Assembly: GCA_946186915.1 (NCBI GenBank)
Contig: CAMHOY010000004.1
Span: forward strand, 93,000-156,999
Direction of reading: 5' to 3'
Length of the DNA: 64,000 nucleotides
Origin: an uncultured Bacteroidales bacterium
GTDB taxonomy: Bacteria; Bacteroidota; Bacteroidia; Bacteroidales; Paludibacteraceae
In this document: positions 25,806 through 36,376 of the stretch, piece after piece
Layout: every line of letters starts with the position of its first letter
Numbering within the stretch: the stretch's first letter is position 1
The notes under the pieces: generated by a model
Database searches by the model: none
Seen by the model: the letters and a program-made list of their open reading frames with translations, nothing else
What the model was told of the DNA's origin: nothing
Program-made: the position numbers and the translations under genes

Positions 25806-27025
25806 TATCGCATTTTGAATAAATATCGTTTGGTGGGTTTGCGGGTGAGAGCGGCGAGGTCGAGGATCTCACTTGCCTCTGCGATGTCGCGTACGGTGCC
25901 GTCGGAATAGAGGATGTCAATCGTGTCGGCTTTTTCCGAATAGGTGTTGCTGGTAGAGATATGTTCGCTCCAGCAGTAGGAGGCTTCGTTCTCGGATATA
26001 CCTAACTGCGCAGCATATTGTTTGTTCAGTTCCGCTTTTTGCGTATCTGTCAACGGGGCGGATAGTAATTCTCCTCGGAAGAGGCGTCGGTTGATAAAAC
26101 TCTCGCTCAAAGCACTCAATACTTTGTCCTCTCCGGAGATCCAGGCTTTGATTGCGGACAAGACATCGTTATCGTCGAGCAATGCATATTTCTCCAACGC
26201 CTCACTGGTGGGGCTAAACATATCGAACGTCACCGGCTGGTATAGGAAATACCGCAAGGCCGGCGAACAAAAGAGTTCTTTACCGCCCCTCGCCAACTCT
26301 TTGGCACGGCTGAGAATTTTTATCAAGTGCTGCTCTGCAGCTACAGATGTCTTATGCAGATAGACCTGCCAGTACATGAGTCGGCGTGCCACCAGGAATT
26401 TCTCCACGGAGTAGATTCCTTTGACCTGCACGACCAATCGGTCGTTGCGTACATCGAGCATTTTGAGTAGTCGTTCACTCGCTACGCGTCCTTCCTGCAC
26501 GCCTGTGAAGAACGAGTCGCGACAGAGATAATCCATGCGATCCACGTCCAGCTGACTGGAGATCAGTTGGTGCAGGAAATGCTTCGGGTACTCGTTTTTG
26601 AAGATTGCGATTGCGGTATCCAGTTGCCCGTTCAGGTCCATATTGATCCGCTCCATCATGAGGAGGGAGATATCCTCATGCGTGACACCCTCTACGAGCG
26701 TGTGTTCCAAGACGTGTGAGAATGGTCCGTGTCCGATATCGTGCAACAGGATGGCTATCATTGCAGCGGTCTCTTCGTGCTCTGTGATCTTGACATCCTT
26801 GAGCCGCAGCGAAGCGATGGCCTCATGCATCAAGTGCATTGCGCCTAACGAGTGTCCGAAACGGCTGTGCATGGCACCCGGGTACACGAGGTATGATAAT
26901 CCCAGTTGTCGAATACGGTTCAACCGCTGTACGTAGGGATGTTGCAGCACATCGTAAATCAGTTCATTGGGTATGGACAAGAACCCGAAAACAGGGTCGT
27001 TGATAATCTTTCTTTTATTCGGCAT
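25805..27025 (-). CDS. HD-domain phosphohydrolase
   Basis: HSRFGHSLGAMHLMHEAI, ILLHDIGHGPFSHVLEHT, SSQLDVDRMDYLCRDSF. Confidence 0.93.
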   Translation of the reverse strand: MPNKRKIINDPVFGFLSIPNELIYDVLQHPYVQRLNRIRQLGLSYLVYPGAMHSRFGHSLGAMHLMHEAIASLRLKDVKITEHEETAAMIAILLHDIGHGPFSHVLEHTLVEGVTHEDISLLMMERINMDLNGQLDTAIAIFKNEYPKHFLHQLISSQLDVDRMDYLCRDSFFTGVQEGRVASERLLKMLDVRNDRLVVQVKGIYSVEKFLVARRLMYWQVYLHKTSVAAEQHLIKILSRAKELARGGKELFCSPALRYFLYQPVTFDMFSPTSEALEKYALLDDNDVLSAIKAWISGEDKVLSALSESFINRRLFRGELLSAPLTDTQKAELNKQYAAQLGISENEASYCWSEHISTSNTYSEKADTIDILYSDGTVRDIAEASEILDLAALTRKPTKRYLFKMR

Positions 27026-27638
27026 CTTCTTTTCTTTTTCTAACGATGGCATATAGTCCGGCCATCACGGCAAGTACCAGTGGTGTACCCACCGGCGAAT
27101 GTTCAACTAATTGATCTTTCTCCTGCAAGTCGGTCGTCGTTGGCGGTCCTGGTGCCCGACGAGGGCCACTGGCGAGAGTGGCTATCTCCGGCGCACGCTG
27201 TGCTTCCGGTGCTGCCACTTGTCGATTCGCAGCAAAAGTGGCAAAGGTTGTCACAGTATTTGTGGTATAACTGATTCCACGTTGAGCGGACCCACCCGAA
27301 GTGGTGGCTATTCCGTGTCCTGCTCCGCCACCGACGGTCTGCACGTGTGCGCTACTCGTGGTGTACAGCCCGCGTGAAGGTTGCATGGCGGCTGTCGGTG
27401 CAGTAGTACGCGGTGTGATGGGAATAGAGTAGGGATGAACCGTGTTATGCAGCAACGAGTATGAACTCATGCGCATTGGTTGCACAGGCATGGAAACCGG
27501 CGAGGGCTTGGATACCACTACACCCGGGTTGACATATACTTCGGGTTTGCTGAAGACGATGTATATGATTCCCATCAGCGCTGTGCCGCATATCAAAACA
27601 AGCAGCGCGATCAGTATTTGGATGCGGAAGGCTTTCAT
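27015..27638 (-). CDS. small protein with N-terminal TM segment and C-terminal TM plus basic tail
   Basis: MKAFRIQILIALLVLICGTALMGIIYIVF...PVGTPLVLAVMAGLYAIVRKRKEDAE; ATGA coupling with the upstream gene. Confidence 0.65.
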   Translation of the reverse strand: MKAFRIQILIALLVLICGTALMGIIYIVFSKPEVYVNPGVVVSKPSPVSMPVQPMRMSSYSLLHNTVHPYSIPITPRTTAPTAAMQPSRGLYTTSSAHVQTVGGGAGHGIATTSGGSAQRGISYTTNTVTTFATFAANRQVAAPEAQRAPEIATLASGPRRAPGPPTTTDLQEKDQLVEHSPVGTPLVLAVMAGLYAIVRKRKEDAE

Positions 27639-30600
27639 GGTTGTGCCTCCCTTCTCTCACTAATGCGTTTTCCCAAGGCATCATAGATGATACCGCGGAG
27701 AAGGATGCGTAACTGACCTTCCTGAATGAATTTCTCTGCTCGCTGAACCCGCTCGGCGTCAATATTCTCCACATCGGTTGCCACACGCGGCGGATTAGCC
27801 GTGATAAGGAACCGTCTTTGAGGGGTCTTGTTCACCGCAGAAAAAGTATATGTGTTTCCCGTTTGGATAAGCGTTGCCTGTTCGGTGACTAAATCATACA
27901 GGTACATCTCGTCGCCTTCGTAGTTAAACGAGAAGGTGTACTCTATTTCGTCACCTGCTTGGAAGGAGAGATAGCGCCCTTCCAACGTAGGAATAGCAGC
28001 TACCGCCATTTCGCCGCCCGTTTTGAGAACTGCCAACTTAGGTGCTGCCGCGTCACCGTCTATCTTGCGTCCGTCCCAGCCGTCTTCGTACTCTTCGGAG
28101 AACCCGCCGCGAGCAAGCAGATGTACGCGGTCGCCATAGGAGTCACCGCTGACCGTTAGTTGCATCACCTCTATGCTCGAGCGGCGCGGAGCACGCATCG
28201 GTTGAGTGGAGGTCTTGAAATAGGTGGCGTCATATACCACGCGGTTATACACCAACTTCAACTTTGCATTCGCAGAAGTTGTCTGTACGAAGAATCCTTG
28301 CATGGATGGAATGACGGAATCCACTCCGATGTACGGTGAGGAGTGAATAGGTACGACGGCATACTGACCGGGAACAATCGGATTGCTGTTTATCTCGGTG
28401 TTGATGATCTCGTCTTTGTTGGTGTCCCATGCAGCATAGGAACCGGTATGATAGATGTAGATGGCTTTCTCGGTGTTGATAAAGTCGCCATCTTCCATCT
28501 GGGAGATCTTGATGGGTGCCGTCCAACTGTTGGCAACGAAAGCAAAGCCGTCTGCGTCGCGGTTGTCCAGAGACAAAGTCGTCGTTACTGGAGGATTGAG
28601 TTTTCCTGTGAAGTCATAGGTCTTACGTGACTCTTGTGTGATGCAATAGCCTTCGAATGGAAGCAACACATCTTCATTCTGTACCCACTGCCATAAGCCG
28701 CCTAAACTACCATCGGAGGCAGTGGTCCAACGGCACATCCATGCGTAGTGGTATAGGTTGATGGCTGTTTTACCGGGCTGGAACGGAATACCTATGTACT
28801 GCCAAATCGGCGAAGTGGTGGAAGAACCTTCTGCACGACTGTAGTATTCTACCGTGGCACGTACATCTGACTCTTTATTTCCGTACACAAATCCGCCATT
28901 ATGTGTCTCGTCTGATTCGATAATTAAATCTTCGGCTTTGATGGTAATCGGTGACGCGTAGCGTGTGTTGTGAACGGTGGTTACCATTCCGGCGATAGTC
29001 AATCCGCCGTATGGTTTGACAATAAGTTTGCCGTCTACGGGGTTGTTGTGCTCGTCACGACCTTTATTCACTTTCACACTACCGGCATGCGCATTGTCAA
29101 TGTTCACCCAGCACTCCGCAATGATACGTGTCGGGTGGTACGGTGTCGGGATAATGTTTCGACCCGGTGACCAGTTCTTCGGGTTGCTCCATAAGTGGTC
29201 ACCTCCTCCGGCTACTGTGGTGCCGGTTGATGAATCGAATCCGTTGTCGAAGATGAGCGAGCAGTCGGCGATCTTCGTCTCGTCCGTCATGAGCAGATAG
29301 TCAATCATCTGCCGCATGATGATTTTACCGGCTTTGGATAGATTGCCCATCTCGTAGAAGTTAATACCGTAGATGAGCAGACGGGCAGGGAAGACCATCT
29401 GCCTCTCGCAGCAGACAATCAGGTCGCGGTTGTTGTTTTCATCTCGTACGGTGGCCAGGAAGATGAAGTCCGGCGCCTCATTAATAGTGAACCCTTGGAG
29501 TCCTTTTGCTTTCTTTTCCGAACTTAATGCATCCAATACGTGTACCGTCGTATCGGTTCTAACGACCTCCGTTTCGGTTGCATCGCTCGGGTTGTATTTG
29601 GCGTCCTTGAAGATTGCATGCCCGGCACAGAGCACCTTCATGTCTTGTACCTTCGGCTTCGGGTCTTTCGGATTGGATCCGATATGCCAGTTAGACTGAT
29701 TAGCCACGTATGCCTCGAAACTCAGAATAGGCTTCTTGTCAATCAATGTGCCGATAGCGTTCGTGTACCCTTCGCCGGTGTTCAAGAAGTCGGTGACGAT
29801 CAGTAAGTCGTATTGTGCATAATAAGCGGCTAATGATGCTTCATCTTTGGTGGCATAGCCATTCACGTAAGTGATGTCAAAATAGGTGCTCAGATACGTC
29901 ACAAGGTCGTTACAGTCATCTGCGTCATCTGCGCTGTAGGCAGTAAATGCACCGTTTTTTGTGCCGGTGATGATGAAGGCAATCTTTGCTTTTTGGTTCT
30001 GGGGATAGATGCGTATTGTGGACGTGATGGTATAGGTATGCTCCGGGTTGCAATTGTTAGCGATGGTGAAGGTCACCGTGATGGTCTTCTCGGTCACATT
30101 CCCGAAGTCGGATGTACCCATCAGATGAATCTGCTCGTCGAAATACTCGAAATGCAAATCACCCGTGAGAGGTTCAGAAGGTACGGCGGACAGGAGCGAA
30201 TAACTGATTCCTGTAGTGTCATAGTCGCAGGTCAGCCGGACAACACCTTCGTCCACCTTCTTGCGGTCCCAAATGGTAACGATAGGTGTAATATTCGTCA
30301 GGGTGGGCACCAGGTCACAGGGCTCTAACCATTTCGCGTAGAGTGTCTCGGGGGAAGTGGTCTTGTCCCAGTTGCGCACACCGTTACCCAAACCAGTGTA
30401 GTATTGTGTACCGGCACCGTCCGGCGCATCGTAGTAACCGTCAAAGACGTACCCCGCGCGCAGCGGCAGAGTGGTAATCTCCGGCATGGGCTGCAAGTAG
30501 TATGCAACTACAGAAGAGGTGTACGCGTTGTACGCTCCGGTGGCGTTCAAGATAATAGTGGACTTAATGATCTCCTCCCATTGGGCGTAGAGGGTCACGT

Positions 30601-32980
30601 TCGTGAGCGTGCGGAAAGGCGCTTCGTCGGCATAGAGGGTACCTGTGCCGGAAGGGTTCTCTGCCCATCCTTTGAAAAGATAATCTGTCCGCGTAAAGAG
30701 ATTGAGGTCTAACGGCCAGGTGGCTCCTTTCGGGACAATCTGGTCGGGCATACTGCCGGTACCGCCGTTGTTGTTAAACGAGATAACCTGTTGAGGTACT
30801 TCGACAATAACCACCATCTTCGTATCTTTCGTGCCTCCGGCGATACTGAACTCGCCGGTGTAGGTGCTCCCTTCATACACATATTTATGCCATGTGTCTT
30901 TGCTTCCGGGAACAAAACTTTTGGTGGTAGTCGAGCCGTTTACGGTTAGATCAATCGAGTAGGCATCATTACTGTTCGGGAAGGCATAGAAGGTGATCTT
31001 GCAAGCCTCCATACCGTTCAGGTCAAAGGTCTGTGTCTTTCCTTTTGCAACGGTGAAAGCTTTGATGGCGCGGTTGTCTGTAGAGGAGGCTCCCCATGTG
31101 CCGGCAACATCCAATAAGGTCAGATCCTTTGAGTTAAAATAGGTGCCACCTTTGTCGGGAAGGTCAAAGAGAATATCTTCTGTCTCTTTGAGACTCTCTC
31201 CAACCGGCACATACTGCCAGGCTTTCATGGCACCGTCCGAACCCTGTATCCATTCGTGGTTCTTTACGTAGCAATAACCTAAAATATAGATGAAGGTGGG
31301 CGGTTTCTCTTCCCATACAGCCGTGAGAGTTATTTGCTTGTTGTATAACTGCTGTAGTGTCGCGCCGTCGTTTATCGGCTGACCCGCTGCAACAGTGACA
31401 CCTCCTATCTTGAGATCCACATTGGCAGTCCAGTGACTGAAGTTATAGCCCGACTTGACGAACGTGCATGCAGGCAGCGCCTGATCGGTCTTCGGACAGA
31501 TATGCGTGATGGCCGCCATCGATCCTTCTCCTCCGTTGTTGTTGAAGGTGATAGACGAGATGCCGAATGTCTTCCAGGAAGTGGTACTTTGTGCAAAATT
31601 AAAGTGATTGCCTAAACCGGCAGCGGTGTTCAGACTGTTCGACTGATGACCGTTGTCATCACGCCAGATGACATAATTGAAGAACGCCGGATATGCCGCG
31701 CAGTAATAATACGTAGTGTCGCAGATGGTCGCCGTCGTGGTGATGTACGGACTGCCGTTCCAGTCGGACATACGCATGGCGTCGCTTGTGTAGTTGTATA
31801 TGCGGACGCAGTTCCAGTCGTCCGGCTTGACAAAATACACGTAGTTCGCACAAGGGTGCTCTACTGTCGGGAAGATTACGGACACCTCGTGCGTTGTGGT
31901 GTTGAAGGTGATGGTATAATCCCCTTCCGGACCGGGGTATAAGACGCAGTTGGGACCGTCACCCATCGTTAAGGTAATGCCGGATCTGTCTGTGGGTATG
32001 GCTGCCCAGTTGGTGTATTTGTTTCCGTCTTTCTCCAGATGAAACTCACAACGACCGTTGGCATACATGTGAATCGTTGTTGAGGCGATGTCTCCGCTCT
32101 GTGTCATACCGGTAGGCAACGCGAACTCGTCTCCCTCTTTTTTGAAGAATTGTCCGACGATAGTCCAGTCGGAGAGAGGGTTGGTGATGGTGACATAAGC
32201 CGCTGAGGAGTAGTTAAAGGCCCAATCGTGATGAACGATGGCGTATACGTCATGCTCCGAGAAGGTGCCGTCGTACGAAGTGGCTGCGGCTTCTACAGAA
32301 GCGGTTACCAGGGTCCAGTGTCCGCTCTCATCCAAATCGCCTGCGGCGTAAACGCCCTGGTCGTTCAGCGTCAAGTCCTCATCCGTGCCGCTGGTCCGAT
32401 GCCATATGAGCGTGTTCTGTATGCCGGTGTTGTCGTCTGTGCCGTTCGTCCAGGAGATAGCGGTGGTGATGCCGCTGGCTGCTGTCGGCGCAGAGGGCTT
32501 GACAAGATCCACGGTTCCTTTGTAGTACACGATATCATCCACATATATCGTGCAGTTGGCACCGATAGAACAGGTCGCCTGGATATTCTTTCCCGTCTGC
32601 GTGCTGGCGGCCGTGAATTGCTTGTAGATGAGGGTCCAGGTGTCTGCCTCAATGTCGAAATCATTTCCACCTGCGGCGGCGACATTGATGCCTGCCTTAC
32701 CGGCCACATTCAACTTCATCCAGCACATCACGGTGTAGGTGTTGTCCTTGTCGTAGTTGACCGCTCCGCCTTTGATAAGGCGTCCGCCGCCCGCAGAGGC
32801 GGTAGCATAATGTCCTTGTGTTCCGGTGCGCTTGGCAGTCGCGTTCACGGCTCTGTTAGAGGTGCTTGTGCCGCCCCATGCAGTACCGGTTTCAAATCCA
32901 TGCGTCCAGGAAGTCGTCTCTGCTCCCCATGCAAGGGGGATAGCGAAAAAAATAGCGAATAAGAGGAGAATCTTTTTCAT
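27635..32980 (-). CDS. 1781-aa exported surface protein with InlB/Listeria-Bacteroides-type repeats
   Basis: Signal peptide MKKILLLFAIFFAIPLAWG; ISFNNNGGTGSMPDQIVPKGATWPLDLNLFTRTDYLFKGWAENPSGTGTLYADEAPFRTLTNVTLYAQWEE and related repeats. Confidence 0.9.
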   Translation of the reverse strand: MKKILLLFAIFFAIPLAWGAETTSWTHGFETGTAWGGTSTSNRAVNATAKRTGTQGHYATASAGGGRLIKGGAVNYDKDNTYTVMCWMKLNVAGKAGINVAAAGGNDFDIEADTWTLIYKQFTAASTQTGKNIQATCSIGANCTIYVDDIVYYKGTVDLVKPSAPTAASGITTAISWTNGTDDNTGIQNTLIWHRTSGTDEDLTLNDQGVYAAGDLDESGHWTLVTASVEAAATSYDGTFSEHDVYAIVHHDWAFNYSSAAYVTITNPLSDWTIVGQFFKKEGDEFALPTGMTQSGDIASTTIHMYANGRCEFHLEKDGNKYTNWAAIPTDRSGITLTMGDGPNCVLYPGPEGDYTITFNTTTHEVSVIFPTVEHPCANYVYFVKPDDWNCVRIYNYTSDAMRMSDWNGSPYITTTATICDTTYYYCAAYPAFFNYVIWRDDNGHQSNSLNTAAGLGNHFNFAQSTTSWKTFGISSITFNNNGGEGSMAAITHICPKTDQALPACTFVKSGYNFSHWTANVDLKIGGVTVAAGQPINDGATLQQLYNKQITLTAVWEEKPPTFIYILGYCYVKNHEWIQGSDGAMKAWQYVPVGESLKETEDILFDLPDKGGTYFNSKDLTLLDVAGTWGASSTDNRAIKAFTVAKGKTQTFDLNGMEACKITFYAFPNSNDAYSIDLTVNGSTTTKSFVPGSKDTWHKYVYEGSTYTGEFSIAGGTKDTKMVVIVEVPQQVISFNNNGGTGSMPDQIVPKGATWPLDLNLFTRTDYLFKGWAENPSGTGTLYADEAPFRTLTNVTLYAQWEEIIKSTIILNATGAYNAYTSSVVAYYLQPMPEITTLPLRAGYVFDGYYDAPDGAGTQYYTGLGNGVRNWDKTTSPETLYAKWLEPCDLVPTLTNITPIVTIWDRKKVDEGVVRLTCDYDTTGISYSLLSAVPSEPLTGDLHFEYFDEQIHLMGTSDFGNVTEKTITVTFTIANNCNPEHTYTITSTIRIYPQNQKAKIAFIITGTKNGAFTAYSADDADDCNDLVTYLSTYFDITYVNGYATKDEASLAAYYAQYDLLIVTDFLNTGEGYTNAIGTLIDKKPILSFEAYVANQSNWHIGSNPKDPKPKVQDMKVLCAGHAIFKDAKYNPSDATETEVVRTDTTVHVLDALSSEKKAKGLQGFTINEAPDFIFLATVRDENNNRDLIVCCERQMVFPARLLIYGINFYEMGNLSKAGKIIMRQMIDYLLMTDETKIADCSLIFDNGFDSSTGTTVAGGGDHLWSNPKNWSPGRNIIPTPYHPTRIIAECWVNIDNAHAGSVKVNKGRDEHNNPVDGKLIVKPYGGLTIAGMVTTVHNTRYASPITIKAEDLIIESDETHNGGFVYGNKESDVRATVEYYSRAEGSSTTSPIWQYIGIPFQPGKTAINLYHYAWMCRWTTASDGSLGGLWQWVQNEDVLLPFEGYCITQESRKTYDFTGKLNPPVTTTLSLDNRDADGFAFVANSWTAPIKISQMEDGDFINTEKAIYIYHTGSYAAWDTNKDEIINTEINSNPIVPGQYAVVPIHSSPYIGVDSVIPSMQGFFVQTTSANAKLKLVYNRVVYDATYFKTSTQPMRAPRRSSIEVMQLTVSGDSYGDRVHLLARGGFSEEYEDGWDGRKIDGDAAAPKLAVLKTGGEMAVAAIPTLEGRYLSFQAGDEIEYTFSFNYEGDEMYLYDLVTEQATLIQTGNTYTFSAVNKTPQRRFLITANPPRVATDVENIDAERVQRAEKFIQEGQLRILLRGIIYDALGKRISERREAQP

Positions 32981-32998
32981 GATAGAGGGAGTGGGGGA

Positions 32999-33613
32999 TT
33001 AGTGAATGAAATGGGTCCATTGACGCGGCTCTGCCTCGGGGCGTTCCTTGCCTTCCGTGGCTTTTAATAGATATGCCATATTTCGCGCTAAAGCGCGCAT
33101 GGTCTGCAAACCTTCGGCATCCAATGCCGCCTGACCTGCTTCACGACCATATACAATATTCCAATATTGGGATGTAACCAACGGCATGTTCATCATCTGA
33201 AAAGGCATCTGTAACGCCTGAAAAGCAGCTGTGGCACCGCCTCTCCTACATACCGCTACTGCTGCGGCTGGCTTGCCTTCGAAATACTTGCCCGCTGAAT
33301 AAAACATCCTTTGGATTAATGAGAGCACCGTTCCGTTCGGCTGCCCGTAATAGACCGGCGAACCTACAATCACGCCATCGCATTCTGCCATACGGGTGGA
33401 GATGTCATTGCAGATATCATCCTCGAAAATACAGCGATTCCCTCCAATCTCTTTACATTTCCCGCATGCAATACATCCGCGCACTGCGCGCGTGCCAATA
33501 CCCACGATTTCAGTCTCGATACCTTCTTGTTTTAATACCTTAGCAATCTCGCTCAATGCAAGAAATGTGTTTCCCTCACGACGGGGCGAACCATTAATCA
33601 GAAGTACTCTCAT
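32999..33613 (-). CDS. flavodoxin-family NAD(P)H-dependent oxidoreductase
   Basis: VLLINGSPRREGNTFLAL; CIACGKCKEIGGNRCIFEDD; GSPVYYGQPNG. Confidence 0.92.
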   Translation of the reverse strand: MRVLLINGSPRREGNTFLALSEIAKVLKQEGIETEIVGIGTRAVRGCIACGKCKEIGGNRCIFEDDICNDISTRMAECDGVIVGSPVYYGQPNGTVLSLIQRMFYSAGKYFEGKPAAAVAVCRRGGATAAFQALQMPFQMMNMPLVTSQYWNIVYGREAGQAALDAEGLQTMRALARNMAYLLKATEGKERPEAEPRQWTHFIH

Positions 33614-33746
33614 TGTTTGTTTTAAACGATTTGGGCGCAAAGATACAACTTTTTTTTTACATGAACAAGAAAAAACAAAGTTTTTTGATACATATACTAA
33701 ACTTTTGTTGTCTAATGGAAATTTTTACACATTTTTACGCAAAAAC

Positions 33747-33779
33747 TTGCATATATCATAAAAAAGCAGTACCTTTGCA
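33747..33779 (+). promoter_or_regulatory. Bacteroidetes-type promoter upstream of tRNA-Leu
   Basis: TTGCATATATCATAAAAAAGCAGTACCTTTGCA. Confidence 0.75.
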
Positions 33780-33800
33780 GCCGATTTTGAGAGAAATCAT

Positions 33801-33886
33801 GCCGCGATGGTGGAATCGGTAGACACGAAGGACTTAAAATCCTTTGGCCAGTGATGGCTGTGTGGGTTCAAGTCCCACTCGCGGTA
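33801..33886 (+). tRNA. tRNA-Leu (anticodon TAA)
   Basis: GCCGCGATGGTGGAATCGGTAGACACGAAGGACTTAAAATCC...GTGGGTTCAAGTCCCACTCGCGGTA; class II variable arm, TΨC GGTTCAAGTCC. Confidence 0.95.
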
Positions 33887-33894
33887 CATATTTT

Positions 33895-35235
33895 ATGCTG
33901 CCCGTTGATTTCATAGAAAGTATGCGACAGCAGCTGGGCAATGAAGCAGAACTGCTGTTACGGGCGCTGGAGACGGCGCCCGTAACGTCTATACGGCTTA
34001 ACTCCAAGTTGGATGTATTGACTTTTGAGTGCGACACGGATGAGGTGCCGTGGCATATCGACGGTTATTATCTGAGTGCGCGTCCACAGTTCACTTTGGA
34101 TCCTCTTTTCCATGCCGGTTGTTATTATGTGCAGGAAGCATCGTCGATGTTCATCCAGCAGGCTCTGGAGCAATATGTTGATCCATCGTCTATCGTATTG
34201 GATCTCTGTGCTGCACCGGGAGGTAAGTCCACGCTCATTAGTGAGTATCTCGGTCAGGACGGATTGTTGCTGAGTAACGAAGTGGTGCGGCAACGTGTGT
34301 TTGTCCTCAGCGAGAATATTCAGAAATGGGGGAATGGAAATACGATAGTGACCCATAACTCCGCAGCGGAATACGGAGAGCGCTGCAAGCATATCTTCGA
34401 CTGTGTTGTAGTAGATGCTCCGTGTTCGGGAGAGGGTATGTTCCGCAAGGACGCACAGGCGCGCAGTGAATGGAGTGTGCAAGCAGTACGTCAGTGTGCG
34501 GAGCGGCAGCGTTCCATTCTGATGGATGTGTGGGACGCGCTCAAGCCGGGTGGTGTGCTGCTCTATTCTACCTGTACGTTCAACGAGGAGGAGAACGAGA
34601 AAAACGTCGTATGGATGGCTGAGAGTCTCGGTGCAGAAGTGCTGCCGATTGATTATGATCCGTCATGGGGCATTGTAGAGGGGGCGGTAGGTTACCACTT
34701 TTATCCGCATAAGGTCCAAGGTGAAGGCTTCTATCTCTGCGCGCTGCGGAAGAACGACGAGCCGCTTCAACCGGCGAAGATCAAGGCCCCGAAGAAGGAA
34801 ACTGCTATGCCTCATCCGGAGTATCTACCGGTGATGCGTTCATGGCTTCAACATCCTGACAACTGGGCTATCCGTTACTCCGACCGTTTTGCGACCGCTT
34901 ATCCGCTCAAATACAAGGAGATCATCGATTGGTTCTCTACCCAGTTGACGTGTATCTCTACGGGTTTCGGTTTGGGCGAGGAACGTGGCAAAGGAATCGC
35001 GCCACAGCATAGTCTGAGTATGACGAAAGACTTCCGTAAGGAAGCCTTTCCATGTGTGTCCTTGACCCGCGAACAGGCTTTGTCTTACCTGCGTACCGAG
35101 GCCTTAACTCTTACCGATGTGCCCCTCGGTTTGCTCCTCGTGACTTACGAGGGTGTGCCGCTCGGTTTCGCGAAAAATGTCGGGAACCGGCAGAACAACC
35201 TTTACCCGAACGAATGGCGTATACGTCATCTTTAG
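33895..35235 (+). CDS. rRNA (cytosine-C5-)-methyltransferase, RsmF/NOL1-NOP2-Sun family
   Basis: LDLCAAPGGKSTLISEYL, VDAPCSGEGMFRKD, LLYSTCTFNEEENE; start placed after the tRNA. Confidence 0.93.
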   Translation: MLPVDFIESMRQQLGNEAELLLRALETAPVTSIRLNSKLDVLTFECDTDEVPWHIDGYYLSARPQFTLDPLFHAGCYYVQEASSMFIQQALEQYVDPSSIVLDLCAAPGGKSTLISEYLGQDGLLLSNEVVRQRVFVLSENIQKWGNGNTIVTHNSAAEYGERCKHIFDCVVVDAPCSGEGMFRKDAQARSEWSVQAVRQCAERQRSILMDVWDALKPGGVLLYSTCTFNEEENEKNVVWMAESLGAEVLPIDYDPSWGIVEGAVGYHFYPHKVQGEGFYLCALRKNDEPLQPAKIKAPKKETAMPHPEYLPVMRSWLQHPDNWAIRYSDRFATAYPLKYKEIIDWFSTQLTCISTGFGLGEERGKGIAPQHSLSMTKDFRKEAFPCVSLTREQALSYLRTEALTLTDVPLGLLLVTYEGVPLGFAKNVGNRQNNLYPNEWRIRHL

Positions 35236-36376
35236 GTCCTTCTCCGAGGGCTTCCGGCAGCGGTATTTTCTCTATTTCTTTTTTCAGGAATTGCTCAATG
35301 CGTAGCCAGTAACGCGCATCGTCCGGCGAGACGAGTGTGATGGCTTCGCCGCTGTTCTCTGCGCGTGCCGTACGACCGATACGATGCACGTAGTCTTCGG
35401 CATCATGCGGCACGTCGTAGTTGATTACCAGCGGCACATCCGTCACGTCAATACCACGCGACACGACATCCGTCGCCACCAACACATCCACCTTTCCGTT
35501 TCTGAAATCGAGCATCACTTGGTCTCGTTCGTTCTGCTCCAGATCGCTGTGCATTGCCCTGGCGTCAATCTTCAGCGTGCGCAGCGCCCGTGCCAAGTCC
35601 TTCACCCGTTGTTTCTTGCCGGCAAAGATGATCACTTTCTTGAGTCCTTTGCCTTGCAGCGCCAGTTGTATAAATCCGGGTTTCTGTGCTTCGAAGAGCC
35701 GTGCACACATCTGATGAATAGTCTCCGGCGGACGTGAGACGGCAATCTGTACCTCGACGGGATCATGCATGATGGCTTTTGCCATCTGACGAATCTTCGG
35801 CGGCATGGTAGCAGAGAACATGATGGTTTGTCTGTCCGGCGGTAACCGCTTGACGATGGTCATGATGTCCTCGTAAAATCCCATGTCGAGCATTCGATCC
35901 GCTTCGTCGAGGATGAAGTATTTCACGCCGGAGAAATCGACGTTGTAGATGTTCATCTGACTTAGCAACCGTCCCGGTGTGGCGATGACGATGTCTGCAC
36001 CTTTCTGCAAGCCGCTTACTTGGTTTCCCCACGAGCCGTTGGTGTCTTTGCCGCCGTAGATAGCGACGGACGAGAAGGGTACGTAAAACCCAAACCCTTC
36101 CATCTGCTGGTCAATCTGTTGCGCCAGTTCGCGTGTTGGCGCCATGATGATGGCGTTCAGTTTGTCCGGGTCGTGGTCATCGTACGCCAGATTGGTCAGC
36201 AGCGGTAGTATGTACGCGGCTGTCTTACCGGTGCCTGTCTGGGCGCATGATATCACATCGCGCCGGTCCAGAATCACCGGTATAGTCTCTGCCTGAACGG
36301 GCGTGCATTCATCAAAATGCATGTCCCATAAGGCATCCAACACCTCGTCCGATAATGCTAATTCGTCAAAATACAT
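35111..36376 (-). CDS. DEAD-box RNA helicase (RhlE-like)
   Basis: AQTGTGKTAAYILPLL, ILDEADRMLDMGF, SATMPP, HRIGRTARA. Confidence 0.95.
   Translation of the reverse strand: MYFDELALSDEVLDALWDMHFDECTPVQAETIPVILDRRDVISCAQTGTGKTAAYILPLLTNLAYDDHDPDKLNAIIMAPTRELAQQIDQQMEGFGFYVPFSSVAIYGGKDTNGSWGNQVSGLQKGADIVIATPGRLLSQMNIYNVDFSGVKYFILDEADRMLDMGFYEDIMTIVKRLPPDRQTIMFSATMPPKIRQMAKAIMHDPVEVQIAVSRPPETIHQMCARLFEAQKPGFIQLALQGKGLKKVIIFAGKKQRVKDLARALRTLKIDARAMHSDLEQNERDQVMLDFRNGKVDVLVATDVVSRGIDVTDVPLVINYDVPHDAEDYVHRIGRTARAENSGEAITLVSPDDARYWLRIEQFLKKEIEKIPLPEALGEGPKDDVYAIRSGKGCSAGSRHFSRNRAAHPRKSRGANRGAHR

Noticed and set aside
33844-35235. ORF-track start of the RsmF-like gene at 33844
   Set aside because: It lies inside tRNA-Leu; start at 33895 (MLPVDFIESM) is used.
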